DNA of 44,527 nucleotides. It comes from JBBTIS01 sp038059855 (lineage in GTDB: Bacteria > Elusimicrobiota > Elusimicrobia > JACQPE01). The stretch lies in assembly GCA_964357255.1 (NCBI GenBank), contig CAYHKQ010000006.1:1-44527 (forward strand). Reading direction: 5' to 3'. This document shows positions 8,121 to 16,823 of this stretch, one piece after another; the stretch's first letter is position 1; every line of letters begins with the position of its first letter. Made by a program: the position numbers and the translations under genes. The notes beneath the pieces were generated by a model, which ran no database searches, was not told where the DNA came from, and worked only from the letters and a program-made list of their open reading frames with translations.

Positions 8121-8858
8121 ATGATTGAGAAAACCGGAGAACGGCCGATTCCTGAGCAACCTGGAACGCTCAGGGGCGTGGAGATGGACAATCTGACGCG
8201 ATATGCTTTTGCTCTGACTTACGTCGAAAACAAGACGGTCTTGGATTGCGCCTGTGGCGTGGGGTACGGCACGAGGCTGATGGCGGCCAAGGCCAATTTT
8301 GTCCAGGGCTGGGACTATTCGGCTCAATCTATTGAGGTGGCTCGCCAGCATTATTCTGTTCCCAACAGTCGTTTTGACGTGGTTGATGCGGAAAAGATTT
8401 TACCCAAGACCGTCGTTTATGACACTGTGGTCAGCTTTGAAACGATTGAGCATTTGGCTAATGGGGACCATTTTTTGCTGGAAATTCGTCAAATTTTGAA
8501 ACCCGACGGGACGCTGGTCATTTCCACACCATTCATTGACTATCGAGGTTTTTCGGGCTGGGCTTTCCATAAACGCGAATACACGCGCCGTCAGCTCTGT
8601 TTTTTATTGCGCCGGCATTTTGCCTTTATAAAGCTTTACGTGCAACCTGCCGCCGGTCTTTATATCGCGCCCTTTTCAAGAAGATTTTTTGAAGACTGCT
8701 CCACGGCTCAAACGTCCCTTATCGCGGTTTGCTCCAACCGTCCTTGCCCGGCGGTATCCTCAAGTTTTCGCCAGATCGCCCGGACTTATTTTAACGGAAT
8801 TGTTAAACGAAAAGCCAAAGACTGGCTCGGGGCGTCGGGACTCTTGAAAATCGCTTGA
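8121..8858 (+). CDS. Class I SAM-dependent methyltransferase
   Basis: The 245-residue protein carries SAM-binding motif I (VLDCACGVGYGTRLMA, residues about 40-55), an acidic residue after strand 2 (GWDYS), VVDAEKI, and the motif IV/post-motif block VVSFETIEHL followed by LKPDGTLVISTP. This is the Methyltransf_11/23 class. Its place beside GT4 and GT2 genes suggests methylation of a sugar or glycan terminus, but that is inference. There is no Shine-Dalgarno before the ATG. Its C-terminus is followed ten bases later by a GT4 gene, so the two are probably one transcript. Confidence 0.85.
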   Translation: MIEKTGERPIPEQPGTLRGVEMDNLTRYAFALTYVENKTVLDCACGVGYGTRLMAAKANFVQGWDYSAQSIEVARQHYSVPNSRFDVVDAEKILPKTVVYDTVVSFETIEHLANGDHFLLEIRQILKPDGTLVISTPFIDYRGFSGWAFHKREYTRRQLCFLLRRHFAFIKLYVQPAAGLYIAPFSRRFFEDCSTAQTSLIAVCSNRPCPAVSSSFRQIARTYFNGIVKRKAKDWLGASGLLKIA

Positions 8859-8868
8859 AGACGAGCCC

Positions 8869-10200
8869 ATGAAATCCCGCTTGAACGTTTTGTTCGCCGT
8901 TAATGGCGGGGGTCTTGTGGGCGGGGGCGAAAAGGTTGTGCGCCTTCTGGCCGAACACTTCAATAAGTCGTTATTTAATATTTTTGTTTGCACTTTGCGC
9001 GGCCCATTGCGTTCCAAGGTAGGCCAAGGGTGGTTTGAACAAAAAGATTTTTTGTATTTCGACGCGTTGGATAATCCGGGAAGGATAGTCCAAGCCATCG
9101 CGCGACATGAGATTGATTTGGTCAACATTCATCGTTCCGGATGGACGGACCCTCAAGAGTTGCGACCTTTTATCGAGGGCCGGGCTCCCATCATTGTTGA
9201 ACACAACATTTTTGGTTACGCGGATCCTTCGCCGGATTATCGGATGGTGGACCATGCGATTCATTTGGCAAAAAATACCTATTGGAGGCATTTGGGGTTA
9301 ATAAAAAATTTGCCGGATGCCCAGGAGCGCCGACGCAGGGCATCGGTTATTTATCCGCCGGTTGACGTGGACAAGATCCAGTCCCGTCTTGAAGTCAATA
9401 GGGCGAACGCGCAAACGCTTCGAGCTTCACTGGGCATTGCGCCGTCCGTTTTTGTCATTGGCCGTTCAGGGCGGCCTTATGAAGCAAAATTTGACGGTAT
9501 TTTGATTGACATGGTGACCCATTTGGTTAAGAAAACCAAGAACTTTCGTTTTGTGGCCATTGGGATGCCTCCCAAAAGAAAAGAGGAAGTTAAAAAAAGG
9601 GGATTGGATTCCTATTTTATTCATACTCCTTGGCCAATGAGCGATGAACGGCTTTATGAGCACTATGCGTCTTTTGATATTCATGCTCACGGCGCGCGCA
9701 TGGGGGAATGTTGTAGCGCTGTTATTGTCGAGGCCATGGCCAGCGGCTTGCCTGTTATTACCATGTCTACTCCCGACAGGGAAAACGGTCAGATTGAACA
9801 GATCGATCATGGCGTTACAGGGATTGTCGCGAATTATCCAAAAGCTTACGCCGAGGCCGTTTATTATTTGATGACCGATCCTCAGGAGCGAAAGGCTATG
9901 GGTGAGAGGGCTCGTCAGCGTTCGATGATCTATTCAGCCGGAAGGATCGCGGCGCTATACGAGAAGCTTTTTATCGAGCTGGCCTTAGCGAAAGGCATGG
10001 AGATCGGGCCGAATCTCAGAGATCATGCTACTTCCATCGCTTATTATCCAAATAGCGAAGAGGTGGAGAATTTTCCTCATGACTACTCGCGACGCCTTGG
10101 GCTCTCGTATGAAAAATGCTGGGTAACTGAGAAAGCATACTTTTACAGGAAGAAATTTCTTGAGAAATTCGTTCCTTCGCTTTTTAACGACGCGCCTTAA
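8869..10200 (+). CDS. GT4-type glycosyltransferase (GT-B fold)
   Basis: A 443-residue GT-B protein. The N-terminal domain opens with a glycine-rich loop (NGGGLVGGGEKVV). The C-terminal domain carries the EX7E-type block GECCSAVIVEAMASGLPVI used to bind the nucleotide-sugar donor. It also has NGQIEQIDHGVTGIV, the usual segment for a retaining GT4 enzyme. About 90 residues follow the catalytic domain, ending in a Tyr/Phe-rich tail with no recognised fold. The last four bases overlap the convergent epimerase gene. Acceptor and donor are unknown; by context it builds the surface glycan. Confidence 0.85.
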   Translation: MKSRLNVLFAVNGGGLVGGGEKVVRLLAEHFNKSLFNIFVCTLRGPLRSKVGQGWFEQKDFLYFDALDNPGRIVQAIARHEIDLVNIHRSGWTDPQELRPFIEGRAPIIVEHNIFGYADPSPDYRMVDHAIHLAKNTYWRHLGLIKNLPDAQERRRRASVIYPPVDVDKIQSRLEVNRANAQTLRASLGIAPSVFVIGRSGRPYEAKFDGILIDMVTHLVKKTKNFRFVAIGMPPKRKEEVKKRGLDSYFIHTPWPMSDERLYEHYASFDIHAHGARMGECCSAVIVEAMASGLPVITMSTPDRENGQIEQIDHGVTGIVANYPKAYAEAVYYLMTDPQERKAMGERARQRSMIYSAGRIAALYEKLFIELALAKGMEIGPNLRDHATSIAYYPNSEEVENFPHDYSRRLGLSYEKCWVTEKAYFYRKKFLEKFVPSLFNDAP

Positions 10201-11147
10201 ATTTGTCCGAGAAGATCGTCCACGGCCCGCTCAACGGCTTTGCGGGAGTTTTCCGGAGGCGCCCAGCCTAATTTTTTAAGACGGTTGCCATCGAGGAGCA
10301 CTCGGGGCACGTCACCCACCCAGCCTCGGTCCCCTCCTGTATAGCGAATTTTAGCCGTCCGAAGACCCATTTTAGAAATGACAATTTTTGCTATAGAAGC
10401 GACATCAAGCCGGTCCGGCGGAGTAAGATTAAATACATTGATTTTTTTGCTGGAATGAATTAAGCCAAACAGTATTCCTTCCACGCAATTTTTTACATAG
10501 AGGTAGGGTTTCGCTTGTTTACCATCCCCCAAGACCAGAAGTTCTTTTGGATTACGCCGCAGTTTGTGAATAAAATCCACCAAAACCCCGTGCGTGCCGT
10601 TATAACCCACGACGTTGGCGAATCGGTAGATCCATGCCTGGAATTGATAGCTGTGGCAATAAGCCGAAATGAGGCCCTCGGCTGCCAATTTTCCAGCCCC
10701 ATAAAATGAAACGGGCTCAAGCGGGCCATAGTCTTCCGGCGTGGGAAACACGGAAGGCTCGCCCATGATGGCTGAGCTGGAGGAAAAGACAATCCGCTTG
10801 ACTCCGCATCGGCGCATTGATTCCAAAACGTTGTATGTGGCAAGGGTGCTGAGCTTCAGATCGATGTCTGTTGTCAGGGTGCTTTTTTGGATGTCGGAAT
10901 TGCAGGCCAGGTGGAAGATGATTTCGTGTCCTTGAACTGCGCGGCGCACCGCCGCTGGCTCGAGTAAATCAGCCTTAATGAAGCGAAATTTAGGATGGCT
11001 AAAAAATTTTTGTATCAACTGGCGTCGTCCCAGGAGAAAATTGTCCAAGGCCGCAACCTTCCAGCCTAATTCAAGCAGGCGGCCCACGAGATTGCTTCCG
11101 ATGAATCCGGCTCCGCCGGTGACCAGGGCAGTTTTGATGTTTGTCAT
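10197..11147 (-). CDS. NAD-dependent sugar epimerase/dehydratase (extended SDR)
   Basis: The 316-residue protein has the extended-SDR signature: Rossmann motif TGGAGFIGS near residue 11, FSSSSA carrying the catalytic serine, and YGAGK with the catalytic Tyr and Lys. It belongs to the UDP-glucose 4-epimerase-like group. The C-terminal block RGWVGDVPRVLLD is shared almost exactly in form with the epimerase at 18983-19957, so the two look like paralogues serving different steps. It is the last gene of the minus-strand run. Upstream is a 47-bp gap in which TTTAAT sits six bases before the ATG with no Shine-Dalgarno, hinting at a separate, possibly leaderless promoter. Confidence 0.85.
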   Translation of the reverse strand: MTNIKTALVTGGAGFIGSNLVGRLLELGWKVAALDNFLLGRRQLIQKFFSHPKFRFIKADLLEPAAVRRAVQGHEIIFHLACNSDIQKSTLTTDIDLKLSTLATYNVLESMRRCGVKRIVFSSSSAIMGEPSVFPTPEDYGPLEPVSFYGAGKLAAEGLISAYCHSYQFQAWIYRFANVVGYNGTHGVLVDFIHKLRRNPKELLVLGDGKQAKPYLYVKNCVEGILFGLIHSSKKINVFNLTPPDRLDVASIAKIVISKMGLRTAKIRYTGGDRGWVGDVPRVLLDGNRLKKLGWAPPENSRKAVERAVDDLLGQI

Positions 11148-11194
11148 GAGAGCATTAAACTTAATTATTCATTTTTCTTGAGAGTGGGCGCGTC

Positions 11195-12241
11195 TCATTG
11201 GGATGTTAATTTGCTCTTGAGACGTCGCGACAGCACGGCGAGCCCCTCCGGCGACTGGCGGAATAATGCCGTCGCAGAACCCATTCCGGCATAAATTTCG
11301 CTTCGCCAACGCCGCAATTTTTCAGATGAAGCCTGCCGCGCCTGGGCCTTAGTTCCATCTCGTCTGATTGTATCTAAAGAGGCTAAGACTGCTTTGGCCC
11401 GGCAAATGTAGGTATGCTTGGCGTGAGCCTCGCGCGCGCCGATGATGGCGATTTTTTCTCGTTCTTGCTCGTGGCTGATGAAGTAATCGGCAATCTTGAG
11501 GAGATCTTCTTCGCCGACATAGGTGAGCAGATGTGTTTTGTCGGTAAAAAGATCCAGCAGGCCATTGGCCGAGGCGTCGGTTACCAGGAGCGATCCGCTA
11601 CCCAAGGCTTCGAAAACGCGCAGGGTCAAGTCGCCGCTGACTGAGCAATTAAACACGATGCGCGATTGTTGGTAGATTTTTATGGTTTCTCGAATATCGC
11701 AGGTTTTTGAAAAATCATTTATTTTAAAACGGTTGGCCAGGGTTTTTAAAAGAAGATTTCGGCGCCGGTATCTTGGTTGCGTGGAGCCGACAAAACCGAT
11801 ATCGTAAATTTTTGGGCCGGGGTCGGGATTTATGAGGTTGGGATTAAAAGCGACGGGTAGCCATTGAGTCCAAGATCCTTGTTCCTGAAAAAATTTTAGA
11901 TAGTCTTTCTGCGCTAAAAAGGTCATATCAAAGAATTTTGCCGCGAACAGGCGCCGGTCCAGGTCAATATGAGGATCGGTCAGATAGCAGGCGGTGGGGA
12001 CCGGCAAGCGCTCGATGCCTCGCGGAAAGTAGGAAGACAAGCCGCTCTCGATATATACAAAGAGGTCAAATTGCCGGTTTTGATTGAAATACCATGCGGC
12101 GATGTCCCAATCCACGCTACCCGGGCCTTGAGGTTTATTCTTAATGAGCAATGTCGTCTCGGCCAGGCTGCCGAACGCCTCGGCCATTTCTTCGGCGGTG
12201 GTGCAGTTGGGGAAGTGTTCGTAAGAGATGAGAATTTTCAT
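11195..12241 (-). CDS. CgeB-like glycosyltransferase (GT-B)
   Basis: A 348-residue protein resembling the CgeB / Glyco_trans_1_2 group. The N-terminal half carries FDLFVYIESGLSSYFPRG and VPTACYLTDPHID, where this group recognises the acceptor. The centre has YDIGFVGSTQPRYRRRN. The C-terminal half has the donor-binding block LTLRVFEALGSGSLLVTD followed by GLLDLF. Such proteins often sit in polysaccharide and flagellin-glycosylation loci. The start ATG is 14 bases from the stop of the upstream transaldolase, so it belongs to the heptose operon and may use the GDP-heptose product. That donor assignment is inference only. Confidence 0.78.
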   Translation of the reverse strand: MKILISYEHFPNCTTAEEMAEAFGSLAETTLLIKNKPQGPGSVDWDIAAWYFNQNRQFDLFVYIESGLSSYFPRGIERLPVPTACYLTDPHIDLDRRLFAAKFFDMTFLAQKDYLKFFQEQGSWTQWLPVAFNPNLINPDPGPKIYDIGFVGSTQPRYRRRNLLLKTLANRFKINDFSKTCDIRETIKIYQQSRIVFNCSVSGDLTLRVFEALGSGSLLVTDASANGLLDLFTDKTHLLTYVGEEDLLKIADYFISHEQEREKIAIIGAREAHAKHTYICRAKAVLASLDTIRRDGTKAQARQASSEKLRRWRSEIYAGMGSATALFRQSPEGLAVLSRRLKSKLTSQ

Positions 12242-12255
12242 GGCCGGCGCGGGGG

Positions 12256-12975
12256 TTAATGGATTTTATATCCGGCGGCCAACGCGTCGTTGCGGAACAT
12301 TTTGACGGTTTCCAGAGAAAAGACCGTTAAATCCTTGCCGACTGCAGAGAGTTTTTTGATGATGTCATTGGTGGCCGTGATGATGTGGCAACCAATTTTA
12401 TCGGCTTGAAAGATATTGAGAAGTTCCCGAGGACTGGCCCAGAGGAGTTCGGCGTTAGGCGCGATCCGGAGCAATCTTAACGCCTCGGTCATCAGAGGAA
12501 CGGGATCGCGGCCCGTGTCGGCGATCCGCCCCGCAAAAATAGAGACGTAGCAAGGGGCGCCTCCCTTGACCGCTTTGGCCACGCTCACGACTTGCCCCAA
12601 GGGCAACATGGCCGTGACATTGATTTTGATACCCGCATGGGAAAGCTTGTGAATCAGGGGGTAGCTGGGTTCTTGGCGCGTGTTCATTATGGGAATTTTG
12701 ACGTAGACGTTAGACCCCCACGCCGCTATGATCTTAGCCTGTTCTTCCATTTCGTTAAATTCATCCGAAAAGACCTCAAAAGAGATGGGCCGATCAGGGA
12801 TGGCCTTGAGAATCTCCCGGGAAAAAGTTTCATAATCCGTCACCCCTGACTTGCGCATTAAGGTGGGATTTGTGGTAAATCCTTTGACGATGGGGTTGCG
12901 GTACATTTCGATCATACCCGCTTTGTCCGCGCCGTCCGCAAAAATTTTGATTTTGAGATCCGATGCTTTTTTCAT
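12256..12975 (-). CDS. Transaldolase (small TalC/MipB type)
   Basis: The 239-residue protein carries the transaldolase signature KGFTTNPTL (residues 31-39) and the Schiff-base lysine in NVYVKIP (Lys93). The beta strands ending in INVTAMLPL and YVSIFAGRIADTG are those of the TIM barrel. Length matches the short transaldolase / fructose-6-phosphate aldolase class. It moves a three-carbon unit between sugar phosphates and can yield sedoheptulose 7-phosphate. It sits directly downstream of gmhB/gmhA, and GmhA uses sedoheptulose 7-phosphate as substrate. The simplest reading is that it feeds heptose synthesis. The alternative is a general pentose-phosphate role. Confidence 0.9.
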   Translation of the reverse strand: MKKASDLKIKIFADGADKAGMIEMYRNPIVKGFTTNPTLMRKSGVTDYETFSREILKAIPDRPISFEVFSDEFNEMEEQAKIIAAWGSNVYVKIPIMNTRQEPSYPLIHKLSHAGIKINVTAMLPLGQVVSVAKAVKGGAPCYVSIFAGRIADTGRDPVPLMTEALRLLRIAPNAELLWASPRELLNIFQADKIGCHIITATNDIIKKLSAVGKDLTVFSLETVKMFRNDALAAGYKIH

Positions 12976-13020
12976 TATTTCAGGGATTTTCCTCTATGAG
13001 ATTGCCACAGCTTTCATCAT

Positions 13021-13575
13021 TTATAGTTTACTTTTAGATTGGCTTAAAATCCAGTTCGTGGCTTCAGGCAAAGAGGAGGCGCGATGATCAGGATGGCAAC
13101 GCTCGGCCTGGGCATAGGGATTATCAATGAGAATTGTCCGGCATCCCGCCTGCCGGCCGGCCTCAATATCCTTCCACCGGTCTCCTACCATAACACTGGA
13201 CGCAAGATCGAGGTCCCACTTGTCGCAGGCCGCAAGCAATAGGCCGGGCGCGGGTTTGCGACAGGAACAATGGTCCTGGTCGTCGTGATAGCAGACATGA
13301 ATATCGTCAAGCCGGAGCCGGCGGCGCAAAATTTCGTTGATCGCTTCTATCATTTTACGCTGTTGCAGTCCCCGTGTCACGTCGGGCTGGTTGGTGACCA
13401 TAATCAGCAACCATTTGGCATTGCGTAGTTTTCGGCAGGCCCCAGGCACGCCGGGCAAGATTACAAGATCCTTGGGGCTCGACGGCGGATGGCGCTTGTC
13501 GCCCCGCCGATAAGTCTTATTGAGAACGCCGTCGCGGTCTAAAAAAACAGCTTTTTTTATTTTACGGATTCCCAT
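13021..13575 (-). CDS. gmhB: D-glycero-D-manno-heptose 1,7-bisphosphate phosphatase
   Basis: A HAD-superfamily phosphatase of about 184 residues that removes the C7 phosphate of heptose 1,7-bisphosphate. Visible motifs are FLDRDGVLN (nucleophile Asp plus general acid Asp), VTNQPDVTRG, the GmhB zinc loop CYHDDQDHCSCRKP (Cys-His-Cys-Cys) and MVGDRWKDIEAG. The open frame extends 16 codons further upstream. I chose the ATG at 13575 because homologous proteins begin just before the FLDRDG strand, and this gives a modest 19-base overlap with the upstream SIS-domain gene. It is part of the gmhA-hddA-gmhB-hddC set. Confidence 0.92.
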   Translation of the reverse strand: MGIRKIKKAVFLDRDGVLNKTYRRGDKRHPPSSPKDLVILPGVPGACRKLRNAKWLLIMVTNQPDVTRGLQQRKMIEAINEILRRRLRLDDIHVCYHDDQDHCSCRKPAPGLLLAACDKWDLDLASSVMVGDRWKDIEAGRQAGCRTILIDNPYAQAERCHPDHRASSLPEATNWILSQSKSKL

Positions 13576-14156
13576 TTCATCAGGTTCGTTTGAAGTAAAG
13601 GGTGGGAAACCAGAAGGTGCCAAATGATGGCTTGAAAGGCTTCCGTGTGCGGGGTGAGCGTTTGGGGATTGACCGTGGGCACAATGACGCAGGCATCGGC
13701 CACGCTCGCCGTGTATCCGCCGTCACGGCCAACGATCCCCAGGATCCCGGCCCCCACTGTTTTGGCCAACTCCAGCGCGCGCACCAAATTAGGGCTGATG
13801 TTTTTGGCAAGACTGCCGCCTCCTACGGAGAGGACCAGGACCATATCCCTAGGCCCCAGGCGGCTGACTTCGAGCCACTTGGCGAAGACGCTGTCCCAGC
13901 CCTCATCATTGATGCGGGCGGTGATCTCTGAGACATTGTCGGTAGGGGAATAGGCCTCAATACCGCAGATTTTTCTGAAGTCGTTGACGGCATGGGAGGC
14001 GTTGCCGGCGCTACCTCCGACCCCAAGGATAAAAAGCCGTCCGCCCCGATGCCGTAGCGCGGCCAAAAGTTGGGCCATTTTTTCAATCGTTCCTTGATCG
14101 AGCCGGTCAATGATTTGGCCGGCTTCTTTTAAATATTGTTGCGCATAGGACGGCAT
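13557..14156 (-). CDS. gmhA: Sedoheptulose 7-phosphate isomerase (SIS domain)
   Basis: A 199-residue SIS-domain protein with the GmhA-style N-terminal helix pair, then LGVGGSAGNASHAVNDF, corresponding to the GNGGSAADA motif of the family. It continues with LVLSVGGGSLAKNISPNLVRAL and a late HTEAFQAIIWHLL helix supplying Glu and His at the active site. GmhA converts sedoheptulose 7-phosphate to D-glycero-D-manno-heptose 7-phosphate. It starts one base from the hddC stop and overlaps gmhB, so translation is likely coupled. Context with hddA, gmhB and hddC makes this the best assignment over other SIS proteins. Confidence 0.9.
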   Translation of the reverse strand: MPSYAQQYLKEAGQIIDRLDQGTIEKMAQLLAALRHRGGRLFILGVGGSAGNASHAVNDFRKICGIEAYSPTDNVSEITARINDEGWDSVFAKWLEVSRLGPRDMVLVLSVGGGSLAKNISPNLVRALELAKTVGAGILGIVGRDGGYTASVADACVIVPTVNPQTLTPHTEAFQAIIWHLLVSHPLLQTNLMKWESVK

Positions 14157-14869
14157 TAGGACACCCCCTTCATTTTTGAGGCCAGATAGGCGCGGGTTTC
14201 TTCAAGGCCCCTCGGGGAGCCGATTTCGTAAAAACGCCGGGTAATCTCGTAGCCCGTTAGTTGATTGTTGTCCAGAAGTTCCTGGTAGAGGTCCGCTAAA
14301 TCGTATGGCTGGTCTATGGCCAGATGATCGAACGCCTCGCGACGGAGTAGGCCTAAACCATAATCAATGTGTTTCATATCCGGGCTTGGATTTCGTTTGT
14401 CATAGCGGATGATCCGGCCCTGGTCAAAGAGGACATTGCTTTGATCCCATTGCCCGGCATTGAGAAAGACCGTCATCAGACCCTGTTTGCCGCTTTGACG
14501 CATGGCCGCCAGAGGAGCTTGATAATCAATATCAAGATAGGTGTCGCCGTAAAGGACAAAGAATATCTCGCCGAGTTTGGGAAGGGCCTTTTTCAAGGCC
14601 CCTGCGGTGCCCAGGAGCGTGGGTCCGTCAAAAACGTAATCAATGGAAACTTTGAGGGAACGGCCATCCCCTACGGCCCGTTGGATTGCTTCGCCCATGT
14701 GGCCGGCGCAAAGGACCAAGCGTGTGAGTTGATGGCGACGTAAAAGTTCGATCTGATGTATGAGAAACGGTTTGCCGGCCACCTCGATCAAGCATTTGGG
14801 GGTGGCCTGGGTGAGGGGTCCCAGGCGCGCGCCCAGCCCTCCGCACAGGATCGCCATTGGCCAATTCAT
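14156..14869 (-). CDS. hddC: Heptose 1-phosphate guanylyltransferase-type nucleotidyltransferase
   Basis: The 237-residue nucleotidyltransferase has ILCGGLGARLGPLT followed by TPKCLIEVAGKPF, which is the GxGxRxxPLT / PK motif of NTP transferases. It also has LYGDTYLDID with the metal-binding Asp and a late YEIGSPRGLEETRAYL. In the GDP-heptose pathway, HddC joins D-glycero-alpha-D-manno-heptose 1-phosphate to GMP. The sequence alone shows only a sugar-phosphate nucleotidyltransferase; position between hddA and gmhA gives the specific name. It overlaps hddA by four bases and touches gmhA by one. Confidence 0.88.
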   Translation of the reverse strand: MNWPMAILCGGLGARLGPLTQATPKCLIEVAGKPFLIHQIELLRRHQLTRLVLCAGHMGEAIQRAVGDGRSLKVSIDYVFDGPTLLGTAGALKKALPKLGEIFFVLYGDTYLDIDYQAPLAAMRQSGKQGLMTVFLNAGQWDQSNVLFDQGRIIRYDKRNPSPDMKHIDYGLGLLRREAFDHLAIDQPYDLADLYQELLDNNQLTGYEITRRFYEIGSPRGLEETRAYLASKMKGVS

Positions 14870-15846
14870 GGGGCAATAGTTTTTGTGCCTTCGAAGTCGA
14901 AGCGAAAGCGCAGTTCGCCGATGTTGGCTCGGCGCATCGCTTGACGAAGTCGTTCCTGCTCCTCGCTGTAGAACATTAAAAATCCGCCCCCGCCGGCGCC
15001 GATGACTTTGCCTGCTAAGGCGCCGTTGGCCAGGCCTAAAGAGTGCATCTCGTCTATTTTGTTGTTCGACATGACGGAAGAGCGTTCTTTTTTGTGTTCC
15101 CAGTGCACATTCATTAGACGGGCGAATTCACGCAAGTTTCCGCTTTCTAATGCCTTTTGGCTTTCAAGCCCAAGCTCTTTGATGAAATGAAGGTTTTGAA
15201 GCATGGAGGGGTCGTCCTTTTTTGACTTATCATCTTGCTCTTTTAAAAGCGTCGAGGCTGAGCGGGAGTAGCCCGTAAAAAACAGCAAGAGGCGTTCCTG
15301 TAATTCTTTCAAGAAGGCCGCAGATATTTTAAGCGGCCATGTCTCGACGGAATCATTGTTCAGGAAACGAAAGCAAGTGATGCCTCCGTAGGCGGCAATA
15401 TAGGGGTCTTGCTTGCCGATTGGTTCATTCAAAAGGTCGTGTTCGAGGTGATAGGCCTGGGCGGCCAGGTCCCGGGGTTGAAGAGGCTGTTTGCGCAAGT
15501 TAAACAGCGCCTTGAGCAACGCCGTGGTAAAGCTACCGGAAGAGCCCAGCCCGGTGCCGGCCGGAATATCCGCCATGCTGACGATTTCGATGTTGGGCTC
15601 GGAAATGTCGGCTAATTTGAGCGCTTCGCGGATAATGGGATGCTGAACTTGGTCGCGATGGGGCACCTGTTCAATTTTGGAGTATTTAAGGACCAATTCT
15701 TGGACAAACGTTTGGTGGACGGAAATATAGACATGCTTGTCAATCGCGGCCGCGATTAAAAATCCGCCGTGTCGGCGGTAGTAGGAGGGCAGATCGGTCC
15801 CGCCGCCGCCCAGGGAAATTCTTAAGGGGCTACGCGCGATGATCAT
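14866..15846 (-). CDS. hddA: D-glycero-alpha-D-manno-heptose 7-phosphate kinase
   Basis: A 326-residue GHMP kinase. The N-terminus reads RSPLRISLGGGGTDLPSYY, the ATP loop is PAGTGLGSSGSFTTALL (about residues 95-111), and the third GHMP motif appears as GKVIGAGGGGFLMF near the C-terminus. HddA phosphorylates the anomeric carbon of the heptose 7-phosphate with alpha configuration, which commits it to GDP-heptose rather than the ADP-heptose of LPS inner core. It overlaps both neighbours by four bases, as expected in a coupled operon. Confidence 0.92.
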   Translation of the reverse strand: MIIARSPLRISLGGGGTDLPSYYRRHGGFLIAAAIDKHVYISVHQTFVQELVLKYSKIEQVPHRDQVQHPIIREALKLADISEPNIEIVSMADIPAGTGLGSSGSFTTALLKALFNLRKQPLQPRDLAAQAYHLEHDLLNEPIGKQDPYIAAYGGITCFRFLNNDSVETWPLKISAAFLKELQERLLLFFTGYSRSASTLLKEQDDKSKKDDPSMLQNLHFIKELGLESQKALESGNLREFARLMNVHWEHKKERSSVMSNNKIDEMHSLGLANGALAGKVIGAGGGGFLMFYSEEQERLRQAMRRANIGELRFRFDFEGTKTIAP

Positions 15847-16823
15847 GCTACGCGGCTCCGGTAAACTTCTTGCACGATCTCGAGGATGGCATTGGCGTCC
15901 TGCAACGTTACAGGGGCCGGCCCTTGGACGCTCACGGCACGGACAAAGGCTTCAAACTCTAGTTTCCAGGAAACATCGTCGCCCGGATAGTCCCAGTTCG
16001 TCGTTTCAGGCGGACCCATTTGAGGCAACATTTTATAGTAAACGAGTTGCTCCGTTCCATAACTGCCCCCCAGGCCCTCGAGGTGCAGTTTTCCCTGCGC
16101 GCCGTAAATTTCAAGGGAGAAAAGGTTTTTCCATTCACTGCAACTGACATGGAGCCAAGCCGCTTGTTTTGAAGGCGTTTGAAGCATGAGGAAGGCATTG
16201 TCCTCCACATTCATTTTCCAGAAATAAGTATTGGCCCATCCGTAAGCCAGGCTCAGATCACCCAAGAACCATCGCGCTAAATCAATTAAATGGACCCCCT
16301 GGTCAATGAGCTCGCCTCCTCCGGCCATTTCCGGATCAGCCCGCCATTCGCGCTCGTAACCTAAGCGTCCGCCATGTCCATAACGTCCTCGAATCATAAG
16401 GAGGGGGCCTAAGGCGCCGGAGTCAATGATTTGGCGGGCTTGGTTGGCGGCGGGATGAAACCGGTGATTGTAGCCAACGTGAACGCAAACCCTTTGGCGC
16501 TGGGCCGCGGCGATCATCGGCTTGATTTCTTGAGGGCTTCGGCCGCCTGGTTTTTCCACAAGAACATGTTTACCGGCTTCAATGGCCGCTAGGGCTATGG
16601 GGGCGAGCCATTGATTCGGGGTAGCCACAATGACGATCTCAACATTTTTTTGTTCGAGAATTTGATGCCAATCTTGGACGGCTGTGGCGCCCGGCGATTG
16701 GCGGGCGAGTTCTTGGGCGAGGGCAAGATTTGTGTCGGCGGTGGCGGCTAAGCGGTGTTTGGGTCCTAACGCTTTAAAGCGTTTTTTCCCGATTAAACCA
16801 CAACCGACGATGGCGACGTTCAT
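15843..16823 (-). CDS. Gfo/Idh/MocA-family oxidoreductase
   Basis: The 326-residue protein has the N-terminal Rossmann motif VAIVGCGLIGKKRF, the EKP signature (HVLVEKPGG, near residue 95), GYNHRFHPA, and the C-terminal GGGELIDQGVHLIDLARWF block with the conserved D-x3-H. These enzymes use NAD(P) to oxidise or reduce sugars, often as a nucleotide-linked intermediate. It is coupled to hddA downstream and to an SDR upstream by four-base overlaps. A role in changing the heptose or a partner nucleotide sugar is likely, but the substrate cannot be read from sequence. Confidence 0.88.
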   Translation of the reverse strand: MNVAIVGCGLIGKKRFKALGPKHRLAATADTNLALAQELARQSPGATAVQDWHQILEQKNVEIVIVATPNQWLAPIALAAIEAGKHVLVEKPGGRSPQEIKPMIAAAQRQRVCVHVGYNHRFHPAANQARQIIDSGALGPLLMIRGRYGHGGRLGYEREWRADPEMAGGGELIDQGVHLIDLARWFLGDLSLAYGWANTYFWKMNVEDNAFLMLQTPSKQAAWLHVSCSEWKNLFSLEIYGAQGKLHLEGLGGSYGTEQLVYYKMLPQMGPPETTNWDYPGDDVSWKLEFEAFVRAVSVQGPAPVTLQDANAILEIVQEVYRSRVA

